DNA of 64,000 nucleotides. It comes from JAAYCI01 sp964371725 (GTDB lineage: Bacteria; Bacillota; Clostridia; Oscillospirales; Ruminococcaceae). Below, piece after piece: positions 8,163 to 15,804 of the stretch. Under the pieces are notes generated by a model. The model was given only the letters and a program-made list of their open reading frames with translations, was not told the origin of the DNA and ran no database searches. The stretch's first letter is position 1; each line of letters begins with the position of its first letter. The stretch lies in contig CAYJNQ010000004.1 in NCBI GenBank assembly GCA_964371725.1, forward strand, positions 38,061-102,060. The letters are read 5' to 3'. Made by a program: the position numbers and the translations under genes.

Positions 8163-9134
8163 TCACTCAAAATGAAGTTTTAACCTTGTTTGCCCCACAG
8201 CCATGCTCACGCCGTTTTTCGTTGTTTTTTTCACCACAATATGGTCAGCCATCTTGGCCGCGCTGCGCTCGCAAACATTGTCCACCCCTGTGGTTTTTTC
8301 AACAAAGGCCGAGGCCGTGAACTGCCCGGGAACCCGCCCGAGCTCCTCTGCCGAAAAGGTGTGAAATGGGAGGCGGTGTGTTTTGCAAAAAGCCAAAAGG
8401 CCGCCTTCGTCTTTCTTTAAATCCAGGCTGGCCACAGCAAAAAAAGCTTCCTCGCAAATTTCTTTCGTAATCTCTGCAAATAGGGCTTCTATGTCGGCCT
8501 CACTGCTTCCCTTTTTACAACCAACCCCCAAAACGCAACACCTTGGTATGATGTGCAGCTTGCTTTCGCCCTTTTGCACATTTGCGCCAATATACACCTC
8601 GGCCGGCTGTGCCCAAAACAACCCGTTTGGCAGGCTGCTTGTTTCTACTTCATCTGCCTCCAAAGAAACCGCTTCCCCTTTCAAAATTTTGGCAGATACC
8701 TGTTTTATCTTCCCAATATCCTGTATTTTCATGCCGTTTTGCGCCGCCCAATCGTCGATGGCAAACACACCGTGCACATCGGTTGCCGTGGTTACAACCG
8801 GCGTTGCCCCGATGGCCGCTTCGATGCGCCGCGCCAGCCGGTTTGCCCCGCCGATGTGTCCGCTGAGTAAGGGGATGGCAAATTGCCCTCCTTCGTCCAG
8901 CACCACCACGGCGGGATCTGTGCCCTTTGAGCAAACATAGGGTGCAACCGCACGCACCGCTATGCCCACGGCGCCGATGAACACAAGGCTTTCGCCCTGC
9001 TTAAAATGGTTTTGCACAAACGTTTTGTAGCGCCCCTGTCTACCATCTGTGGCTGTCAAATTCAGCCCGCTTTTGCCCAATTTTTCGGCAAGCAGTCGCC
9101 CGGTTTCCGTGAAATAAACTGCCTCAATGCTCAT
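8163..9134 (-). CDS. cbiG: cobalt-precorrin-5A hydrolase
   Basis: A 323-residue CbiG, which opens the delta-lactone of cobalt-precorrin-5A and releases acetaldehyde in the anaerobic pathway. The central part has the family signatures GAVGIAVRAVAPYV and PLLSGHIGGANRLAR. The C-terminal CbiG_C domain begins near VLGVGCKKG. The ATG at 9134 gives the usual N-terminus and overlaps the end of cbiF by 11 bases; the frame is open further upstream but that part overlaps cbiF. Confidence 0.93.
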   Translation of the reverse strand: MSIEAVYFTETGRLLAEKLGKSGLNLTATDGRQGRYKTFVQNHFKQGESLVFIGAVGIAVRAVAPYVCSKGTDPAVVVLDEGGQFAIPLLSGHIGGANRLARRIEAAIGATPVVTTATDVHGVFAIDDWAAQNGMKIQDIGKIKQVSAKILKGEAVSLEADEVETSSLPNGLFWAQPAEVYIGANVQKGESKLHIIPRCCVLGVGCKKGSSEADIEALFAEITKEICEEAFFAVASLDLKKDEGGLLAFCKTHRLPFHTFSAEELGRVPGQFTASAFVEKTTGVDNVCERSAAKMADHIVVKKTTKNGVSMAVGQTRLKLHFE

Positions 9135-9879
9135 TTGTTTTTTCCCTAAATTCGGTTGAAAACCCGGGGTCATACAATTTAGAGCGCTCGTACCCGCCTT
9201 GCAAAAACCCGCCCACCGTGATGAGAGCCGTTTTGGTAATGCCGTTTTCTTTTGCTGTTTTGGCCAGTGTATCCACAGTGCAACGGAAAGTTTTTTCGTC
9301 CGGCCAAGTGGCCTTGTACACAATGGCCGCCGGCGAATGGGGGGCGTATCCCCCTTTTATCAACGCTGCCTCCAGCTTTTCCAAAAGGCCTGTGCTTAAG
9401 AAAATAACCATGGTGCTGCCATGGGCCGCCAGTTTCTCAATGTCCTCTTGCGGCGGCACCGGTGTTCTGCCGGCCATTCTTGTGATGATGACGGTTTGGC
9501 TTACATTGGGCAAGGTATACTCGGCCTGTAAAGCCGCCGCCGCACCGCAAAAACTAGAGACGCCCGGCGTGTAATCGTAGGGGATGGAAAGCTCCTGCAG
9601 GGCATCCATCTGTTCCCGAATGGCCCCGTACAAGCATGGGTCGCCCGTATGCAGCCGCACAACACTTTTCTCCCGATTTTCTTCCATCACACACAGCACT
9701 TGCTCCAAAGTCATTTCGGCACTGTTGTGCAAAAGACACTCTTTTTTTGCCAATTCTAAAAGTTCCGGGTTCACAAGGCTACCCGCATAGATGATGACAT
9801 CTGCCTTTTCTATGAGCTTTGCACCCCGCAGCGTAATCAAATCCACAGCGCCGCTGCCTGCTCCCACAAAATGAACCAT
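9124..9879 (-). CDS. cbiF: cobalt-precorrin-4 C11-methyltransferase
   Basis: A 251-residue tetrapyrrole methylase. VHFVGAGSGAVDLITLRG at the N-terminus, YAGSLVNPELL, RLHTGDPCLYGA and TPGVSSFCGAAAAL are CbiF/CobM signatures. It methylates C11 of cobalt-precorrin-4. It starts three bases after the cbiL stop. Confidence 0.95.
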   Translation of the reverse strand: MVHFVGAGSGAVDLITLRGAKLIEKADVIIYAGSLVNPELLELAKKECLLHNSAEMTLEQVLCVMEENREKSVVRLHTGDPCLYGAIREQMDALQELSIPYDYTPGVSSFCGAAAALQAEYTLPNVSQTVIITRMAGRTPVPPQEDIEKLAAHGSTMVIFLSTGLLEKLEAALIKGGYAPHSPAAIVYKATWPDEKTFRCTVDTLAKTAKENGITKTALITVGGFLQGGYERSKLYDPGFSTEFREKTNEH

Positions 9880-9882
9880 GTT

Positions 9883-10572
9883 TTACTCTCCTCTCACCAC
9901 AATCGTGGCAAAATACCCCATGTTGTCTTGTGCCTCGTCCAAAGAATGGCAAATGGTTTCGCTTTCTAGCCCGCAATCACTGATGAGGCTCGCTTTATCA
10001 TATAGGCCCGCCTCTTTGAGAGCCCGTTTTACTTCCCCGAGCTCCCTGCCCGCTTTCATCAGCACCTTCGTGCCTTTCAAGCGCAAGGCTTCCTCGGTGC
10101 ACCCGTGGCTAGCCGGAATGATGTGCAGCGGCTCGTTCATTGTGGTGAGGCTCACTTTCAGTTTGGCCGCAATGGCACAAAAGGACGTAACCCCCGGCAC
10201 CACCTCTGCCTCATACCCCATCGCCTCGATGCGTGCCAGTATATAGCTGAAAGTGGAAAAAACGGAGGCATCTCCCAAGTTGAGCATGGCCACATCCCGG
10301 TTCCTGTCCAATTTTTCTGCAACAAGCTTGGCAAGCTCGGCGTGCCGCGCCTGCTGCGCCTGCTTATCGCGCGTCATCAAAAATGTAAGCGGCACAATTT
10401 CTTTATCGTCTGCACACACAACGCCCTTTGCAATTTGAAGCGCCAGCATATTCCCCTCTTGTGTGGCAGGTGTGGCCCACACGGGGCAGTTTTCCAGCAC
10501 ACGCACGGCCTTCAATGTCAAAAGCTCCGCTTCTCCGGGCCCCACGCTCACACCGTAAAATTTTCCACTCAT
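9883..10572 (-). CDS. cbiL: cobalt-precorrin-2 C20-methyltransferase
   Basis: A 229-residue tetrapyrrole methylase with SVGPGEAELLTLKAVRVL at the start and VVPGVTSFCAIAAKLKVSL in the middle, as in CbiL/CobI. It methylates C20 of cobalt-precorrin-2. Its ATG at 10572 overlaps the cbiD stop (ATGA). Confidence 0.94.
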   Translation of the reverse strand: MSGKFYGVSVGPGEAELLTLKAVRVLENCPVWATPATQEGNMLALQIAKGVVCADDKEIVPLTFLMTRDKQAQQARHAELAKLVAEKLDRNRDVAMLNLGDASVFSTFSYILARIEAMGYEAEVVPGVTSFCAIAAKLKVSLTTMNEPLHIIPASHGCTEEALRLKGTKVLMKAGRELGEVKRALKEAGLYDKASLISDCGLESETICHSLDEAQDNMGYFATIVVRGE

Positions 10573-11693
10573 TTGTCTGCTCCGTTTCCCAAAATTTCAT
10601 ATGCCGTTTCGGTTGTGCCAATGTGCCCATGCACATGGCTAAAGGTGATTGCCCCCACACGCAAGGAGCTATGTGCCTTGAGATGCCGCTGTATTTTGCA
10701 AAGCAGCGATGCCACAACCGGTTTATAGATGTTTTCTCTTTTTAAGATGTCCAAAGCGCTGTCCACACTGACACACTGCATCAGCTCTTTGGCCGTTGCG
10801 TTAGAAATACCCGCCATGGCCGCATGGGCCGTTATGATTTCCAAGCGTGCATCGGCCATTTTGGAGTGGGTGTTCATAATCCCTCCGGCCAATTTCACAA
10901 GCTTGCCAAAATGCCCCACCAAAAGCACGTTTTCAATGTCTTTTCTGGCCGCCATATCCAAAGTGTCTCCAATGAAATTGGAACACTTCACGGCAGGCAT
11001 GCCACACAACACTTCGTGTTTTTGGATATAATCCTCTCCATAATTCCCCGGGGTGAGCAAGATGGTTTTGGCACCCGCAGCCACCTGCACATTCAGCTCC
11101 GCCTCTATGCTCTGTTTCAGCGCCTTCACGCTCATCGGCTCCACAATGCCGCTTGTGCCCAACACTGAGACCCCCCCCACAATGCCGAGGTTTGGATTGA
11201 AGGTTTTTTTCGCCAATTCCTCCCCGTTTTCCACACTTACCACAACGGAAAAACCGCCTTCATAGCCCGTTTGCCGTGCCACCGCCAAAAGCTCTGCTTC
11301 TATCATGCGGCGCGGCACCGAATTGATGGCCGCCTGCCCCACCGCTTGGTCAAGCCCAGGTTTTGTCACGCGGCCCACACCGTGCCCGCCTTCTATGCAA
11401 ACACCACCGGGCGAGAGCCAAAGTTCGGTTACGACAACGGCACCATGCGTCACATCCACATCGTCTCCACCGTCTTTCACCACACGGCACATGGCTTTCT
11501 CTTGCCCCAAAACCACATCTACTTCGGCCAACACCTGTAGACCTTTCGGCACTGTAACCCGCACACTGTCTGCCTTTTCCCCCTTCAAAAGTGCCAAAGC
11601 GCAGGCCTTCGCCCCCATGGCCGCACAGGTTCCTGTGGTGAAACCGCAACGCAGCTTTTTTTCTCCCACAAAACGATAGTGTTCCCACCTCAT
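10569..11693 (-). CDS. cbiD: cobalt-precorrin-5B C1-methyltransferase
   Basis: A 374-residue CbiD with the family start CGFTTGTCAAMGAKA (residues 16-30) and the later motifs GGVSVLGTSGIVEPMS and TPGNYGEDY. It methylates C1 in the anaerobic pathway. The ATG at 11693 overlaps the stop of the cbiO-cbiK fusion as ATGA and has no strong ribosome site, so translation is probably coupled. Confidence 0.95.
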   Translation of the reverse strand: MRWEHYRFVGEKKLRCGFTTGTCAAMGAKACALALLKGEKADSVRVTVPKGLQVLAEVDVVLGQEKAMCRVVKDGGDDVDVTHGAVVVTELWLSPGGVCIEGGHGVGRVTKPGLDQAVGQAAINSVPRRMIEAELLAVARQTGYEGGFSVVVSVENGEELAKKTFNPNLGIVGGVSVLGTSGIVEPMSVKALKQSIEAELNVQVAAGAKTILLTPGNYGEDYIQKHEVLCGMPAVKCSNFIGDTLDMAARKDIENVLLVGHFGKLVKLAGGIMNTHSKMADARLEIITAHAAMAGISNATAKELMQCVSVDSALDILKRENIYKPVVASLLCKIQRHLKAHSSLRVGAITFSHVHGHIGTTETAYEILGNGADK

Positions 11694-13306
11694 GGTTGCA
11701 TTGCCTGTTTCACATGCTCCACATACATATCCAGAACCCCTTGGTATTCGCCAAGCCCTTTTAAAATCGTGCACACGTTCATACCGTTTGCCTCAAACAT
11801 AGATTTCCAGCTGTCCTCTTCACCCGCCATGTCGTTCATGGCATGGTCTCCCGCCACCAGCATAAGCGGAGCCATTACTACATTTTGGTATCCCTGTGCG
11901 CGTTTAAGCACATCTTCTCCGTTTGGCACCCCTTCCACAGTGCCCACGAAAACATCGTGGTGCCCCTGTTTTTCGAACTGAGCCTGCATATCGCCATACA
12001 CGCGATTTTCCCTGTGTGCCGAACCATGCCCCATAAGCACCAAACAAGCATCACTCGGTTTTTCAATGTTGTGCGCCAAAATGTTTGCCAATTGTGCTTT
12101 GTCCTCATCGGTGGCCAAGAGAGGGCTTCCTATTTTGATAGATTCAAATTCTCCCTGCCATTTTTGTACATCTGCCACCAGTTTTTCATATTCGATGCCC
12201 GCCATCAGATGGGTAGGTTGCACCACAATGTCGCCAATGCCCTCTTGCAAAAAATGTTGCAAAGCCTCGCTTACCGTGTCCACGTGAATGCCACGGCTTG
12301 CCAGCTTTTTGATAATCATGCCGCTTGTGAACGCACGCCTTATTTTGTGGTTCCCAAAATGCTCTTCTATAGTCTTTTCAACGGCCTCAATGCTTGATTG
12401 CGCCCCCTTGTAACCGGTGCCGAAACTCACCACCAAAATGCCCTGCATTGCCTGCACACCCCTCTTATCCATTTCTTTTTCTTTGCTTAGCAACCCTTCC
12501 AGCTCGCTTAATTCTTTGGGTGCCGAAAACGGTGTTCTCAAAATGCCCTGTTGTTTTAACATGCGTGTAACTTCGCAGAGAATCGGCCGGCGTAACCCTG
12601 CCGTTTGCAGAACCTTTTCATCGGAAAACACTTGCTCCGGCGATCCATCCCGCAAAATTTTCCCCGCGTGAAACACAATTACTCTATCGGCCCAGTTCCA
12701 GGCAAAATCGATATCATGTGTGGAAACCACCAGCGTTTTTTCCTGCTCGTGCAAGCGATGCAAGATTTGCACGAGCACCCTTGTATTTTGTGCATCCAAT
12801 GAGGCCGTTGGTTCATCAAACAGGATGATTTCGCTTTCCATTGCCAAAATATCGGCAATGCTCACCCGCTTTTTTTCGCCCCCACTCAACTCGTGCGGCG
12901 GGCGCTTGCGCAAACTTTCAAGCCCCATATACTCAATGGATTGTGTCACTCTTTCCTGCACCGCTGCCTTATGAAGCCCCAAATTCATGGGCCCAAACGA
13001 TATTTCTTCCTCCACGGTAGACGCAATGATTTGATCGTCTGCATCTTGAAACACAAGACCCACCGCACGCCTGAGCAAAAGTAATTCTTTTCGTTTGTAT
13101 GAAATTTGCTTTCCATTTAAAAGAATCTGCCCGCTTTCGGCTTTTAAAACACCGTTGCAACATAGGAAAAAAGTGGATTTCCCCGAACCATTGTTGCCTA
13201 AAACAGCCACGCGTTCGCCTTTTTTCAACATGACGCTGACATCGCTTAACGCGTAGACACCCTCCTCATAACTATGGTACATGTTTTTTATATCCAGTAT
13301 CGCCAT
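11690..13306 (-). CDS. cbiO-cbiK: CbiO-CbiK fusion: cobalt transporter ATPase joined to sirohydrochlorin cobaltochelatase
   Basis: A continuous 538-residue frame with two complete enzymes. Residues 1 to about 285 are the ECF-type cobalt importer ATPase CbiO: Walker A GNNGSGKST (37-45), HELSGGEKKR, IILFDEPTASLD and VVSTHD. The rest is CbiK, which inserts cobalt into sirohydrochlorin. It has ILVVSFGTG, the metal-site histidines in VQPTHLMAGIE and MLVAGDHAMND, and MGHGSAH. Fusion would place cobalt entry next to chelation. An internal ATG at 12448 is preceded by GAGGGGTG at eight bases and would give a free 252-residue CbiK of standard length, so both forms may be made. The start at 13306 overlaps cbiQ by 19 bases. 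Confidence 0.9.
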   Translation of the reverse strand: MAILDIKNMYHSYEEGVYALSDVSVMLKKGERVAVLGNNGSGKSTFFLCCNGVLKAESGQILLNGKQISYKRKELLLLRRAVGLVFQDADDQIIASTVEEEISFGPMNLGLHKAAVQERVTQSIEYMGLESLRKRPPHELSGGEKKRVSIADILAMESEIILFDEPTASLDAQNTRVLVQILHRLHEQEKTLVVSTHDIDFAWNWADRVIVFHAGKILRDGSPEQVFSDEKVLQTAGLRRPILCEVTRMLKQQGILRTPFSAPKELSELEGLLSKEKEMDKRGVQAMQGILVVSFGTGYKGAQSSIEAVEKTIEEHFGNHKIRRAFTSGMIIKKLASRGIHVDTVSEALQHFLQEGIGDIVVQPTHLMAGIEYEKLVADVQKWQGEFESIKIGSPLLATDEDKAQLANILAHNIEKPSDACLVLMGHGSAHRENRVYGDMQAQFEKQGHHDVFVGTVEGVPNGEDVLKRAQGYQNVVMAPLMLVAGDHAMNDMAGEEDSWKSMFEANGMNVCTILKGLGEYQGVLDMYVEHVKQAMQP

Positions 13307-14226
13307 GCCACAACCCCTGTTTCCAAAACAATCCACAACAGCACTGTTCCCGTGAACACGGCTACCGCCGCCGCCACCTGAGCGGGTTTCACCTGCTGTG
13401 TGTGTGTCAAAAAGGCAATTTCGCCCTCATAGCACCTCGATTCCATTGCATCGAAGCTTGTGCTTGCGCGCTTTAAAGAACGAATTAGCAAATGAAAGCC
13501 AATTCCGAAAAAAGACGCATATCCGGCGCGTAAATTGGCATTCCCAAGCCTTGCTTTTGCAGCCGTGTTCATGGCGGCAAGCATGGCCACTACCACGAAG
13601 ATATAACGATAGGTCAGGTAAAGAAGCTCTACAAGCACCGAGGGAATCTTCGCTTTTCTAAGAACAGATAACACCTCCGACATCGGCGTTGAAAAGCTAA
13701 GCATATACAGGCAACTCACGGCCGAAAACGATTTGAGCACGATGGCCACCGCATGTTCTTGCCCGGCTTTTGTAATGCCCATATAACCCTTGTGCCACAC
13801 CATGTCTTCATACAAAAACGGCGTTGATGAAAAATCCACAGCCAATGTAATGCTACCCAGCAAAATGAACAACCCCGGCACAAAAAGGGCCGATAGATAG
13901 TATGCCGGCTTTGTTTTCCCCAAAAACAGTGTAATTGCCGACATCGTGATGAGCACAAAGGCAACCACCACATTCAAAGGACAGGCCACCGTTAGAAAAA
14001 GCATTGCCAGCGCGAAGACTATTTTGATTTGTGGGCTCACACCCCTAAGTTTTGAGTGTTGCGCATAATAATCTATGGAAATAAATCGTCCGTGTGTGTT
14101 CCCTTTTTTTTGAATAAAAAACAGTGCAACGCCCACGAGAACGCTGAAACCCACACAGAGATAAGCATATGCCTCGTTGTATGTTAAAACAAGCAAGGCT
14201 ACCGCACTCAGCACGGAAAGCATCAT
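13288..14226 (-). CDS. cbiQ: cobalt ECF transporter permease CbiQ (T component)
   Basis: A 312-residue protein with several hydrophobic segments, the transmembrane energy-coupling component of the cobalt importer. It contains SPQIKIVFALAMLFLTV near the start of the membrane domain and MESRCYEGE near the C-terminus, a variant of the family's A-R-G coupling region. It is somewhat long, with extra hydrophobic sequence at the N-terminus. It overlaps cbiN by four bases and works with CbiM, CbiN and the CbiO domain of the next gene. Confidence 0.9.
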   Translation of the reverse strand: MMLSVLSAVALLVLTYNEAYAYLCVGFSVLVGVALFFIQKKGNTHGRFISIDYYAQHSKLRGVSPQIKIVFALAMLFLTVACPLNVVVAFVLITMSAITLFLGKTKPAYYLSALFVPGLFILLGSITLAVDFSSTPFLYEDMVWHKGYMGITKAGQEHAVAIVLKSFSAVSCLYMLSFSTPMSEVLSVLRKAKIPSVLVELLYLTYRYIFVVVAMLAAMNTAAKARLGNANLRAGYASFFGIGFHLLIRSLKRASTSFDAMESRCYEGEIAFLTHTQQVKPAQVAAAVAVFTGTVLLWIVLETGVVAWRYWI

Positions 14227-14534
14227 GATTTTGTCTCGTCTTTTGTTTTTGATTTATCCTTCTTCCTCGCCACAAAATAACCCATGGCAAAGCCGAATAC
14301 ACCGGCTCCAAGGGCCGCTTGCAGGCTAAACAAAAGGCTTTCTGTTTCACCACCCGGTGGCTCGATGGCATTGCTTGCCCATGACTCATACTCCGGAGAC
14401 ACCACCGCCACCACCTCTTCGGCCTGTCCGTCTGCACCGCCAAACTCGGAATCTTGAATCAAAACCAAGGGAATCACCGCCAAAGCCACAATTGCAAGCA
14501 GCGAAGCCAAAACCAGTACGCTTGTTTTTTTCAT
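14223..14534 (-). CDS. cbiN: cobalt transporter accessory subunit CbiN
   Basis: A 103-residue protein with two hydrophobic segments (about residues 5-28 and 74-90) and a loop containing FGGADGQAEE, the CbiN hallmark. CbiN helps cobalt loading of CbiM. It starts four bases inside the cbiM stop and ends four bases inside cbiQ. Confidence 0.9.
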   Translation of the reverse strand: MKKTSVLVLASLLAIVALAVIPLVLIQDSEFGGADGQAEEVVAVVSPEYESWASNAIEPPGGETESLLFSLQAALGAGVFGFAMGYFVARKKDKSKTKDETKS

Positions 14535-15283
14535 GAAACGCGCTCCTTTACAAAGCCAATTTGCTTGAGCTCAGGGCCTGCGTAGGCCTTCAAAGCGATA
14601 ACCACCACCATCGTAAGCAAACCCTCAATAATAGAAAGCGGCACCTGTGTTAGGGCAAATACGCCCAAAAACTCGGCCAAGGAAGCCGCCACACCACCGG
14701 TTTGCGAAGGGTGTGCCAATGCAAGCTGAACACTGGTAACCAAGTAGGTGGTGAAACTGCCAAGGCCGGCGGCCAAAAACACGCCAAGGTTTTGGTTCCA
14801 CCTCATGCGCACAAACAAACGGTGAATACCAAATGCCACAAAGGGCCCCGCAACAGCCATACTAAAGGTGTTTGCCCCAAGGGTGGTTATCCCGCCATGT
14901 GCCAGCAACAGTGCTTGAAAAAGCAACACCATGAGGCCGATTACCGCCGTCACCGCAGGCCCGAACAAAATGGCGCTGAGACCGGTTCCGGTTGGATGGC
15001 TCGACGAACCCGTAACGCTGGGAATTTTTAAGGCCGAAAGGGCAAATGCATAGGCTGCCACCATGGCCAACATGATGAGACTTTTCCGTTGTTCTTGAAC
15101 TATTTTTTTTATTCTGACAACACCCAGCACAACAAAAGGAAAGCTAACGACACTCCACGCAATGCTGTAGCCTATCGGCAAAAACCCTTCCATGATGTGC
15201 ATGGCCGCGGCATTTGGTAAAACAACCATACACAAAGCCATCACAAAGGAAAAGGAAACCAGCCATTTTTCAATTTTGGACAC
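14531..15283 (-). CDS. cbiM: cobalt ECF transporter substrate-binding subunit CbiM
   Basis: A 250-residue protein with a signal-like N-terminus followed by the mature start MHIMEGFLP, whose Met-His-Ile-Met binds cobalt in this family, and the later SSHPTGTGLSAILFGPAV. It is the first gene of the cobalamin operon. The start is a GTG at 15283 preceded by GGGGGAGG at eight bases. It lies just downstream of the riboswitch terminator. Confidence 0.94.
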   Translation of the reverse strand: MSKIEKWLVSFSFVMALCMVVLPNAAAMHIMEGFLPIGYSIAWSVVSFPFVVLGVVRIKKIVQEQRKSLIMLAMVAAYAFALSALKIPSVTGSSSHPTGTGLSAILFGPAVTAVIGLMVLLFQALLLAHGGITTLGANTFSMAVAGPFVAFGIHRLFVRMRWNQNLGVFLAAGLGSFTTYLVTSVQLALAHPSQTGGVAASLAEFLGVFALTQVPLSIIEGLLTMVVVIALKAYAGPELKQIGFVKERVS

Positions 15284-15304
15284 GAGATAAAACCTCCCCC
15301 ATAC

Positions 15305-15344
15305 ACAAAAACGAGTGTGTTGATTTTACAAATCAACACACTCG
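15305..15344 (-). terminator. Rho-independent terminator of the cobalamin riboswitch
   Basis: A perfect 15-bp stem (15312-15326 with 15330-15344) with a three-base loop, followed on the minus strand by TTTTTG. It lies between the aptamer and the cbiM ribosome site, where a B12-responsive attenuator would stop transcription. It is about 90 bases after the aptamer. Confidence 0.9.
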
Positions 15345-15435
15345 ACACTTGTCTATTCTACACATTCTTTCTGGTTTGCAATTCCCAAAACGTCAACGAT
15401 TACGTTTCCAAAGAAAAACTTTCACTAAAAAAAGA

Positions 15436-15640
15436 AGATGTAAGTCTCCTGACTTGCGCTATTGTGCAACTTCGCACCTGCGGCAACTTCCTACCTTCCC
15501 TCGGCCAACTCATCGGCCAAAGTGGCGAACTTTCGTTCAAGCATCCCTGCTTTGGATTTGCCTCACGCTTACAGTGCCCAAAAGGGCGCGGGGCTTTGCA
15601 CCCCATTCCATTTACAGTGGCCACCACCTTTTGTGACAGC
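15436..15640 (-). promoter_or_regulatory. cobalamin (adenosylcobalamin-type) riboswitch aptamer
   Basis: On the minus strand this leader contains the B12 box AGTCAGGAGACTT near its 3' end (about 15440-15455). Upstream are ATGGAATGGGGTGCAAAGCC and GCACTGTAAGCG, which match the conserved core of the cobalamin riboswitch (GGGAA..GGTGnAAA..CC and CAACTGTAA-GCG). The leader is followed by a strong terminator and then cbiM, so high cobalamin should end transcription early. The outer ends of the aptamer are approximate. The stretch 15284-15804 between cbiM and the chemoreceptor gene holds only this leader, its terminator and its promoter. Confidence 0.93.
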
Positions 15641-15665
15641 CACCGACAAGTTCTTTCATGCTCAT

Positions 15666-15679
15666 TTGTATACATACAA
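15666..15679. promoter_or_regulatory. possible operator at the cobalamin operon promoter
   Basis: TTGTAT-AC-ATACAA is a perfect 6-2-6 inverted repeat. It overlaps the -10 box and the expected transcription start. A DNA-binding repressor may add to riboswitch control. The short length leaves room for chance. Confidence 0.35.
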
Positions 15680-15704
15680 TATCATTTTTACAACGAACTG
15701 TCAA
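15676..15704 (-). promoter_or_regulatory. sigma-A promoter of the cobalamin operon
   Basis: On the minus strand TTGACA (15699-15704) and TATTGT (15676-15681) are 17 bases apart. The aptamer starts some 35 bases further on. No other gene start lies between, so this should drive the whole cbi/cob operon. Confidence 0.85.
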
Positions 15705-15804
15705 TTCTTCGCAAGGAACTTTGTCACAAAAAAATTTCATGGCACAGCCGCAAAGCTAGCACACAACGGTAACGCCGTTTTTTCGGGCAGAACCCCTTTC
15801 ATTG

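Noticed and set aside
15725..15804. A terminator for the chemoreceptor gene
   Set aside because: Only short complementary pieces and a distant T run are present; no convincing stem was found.
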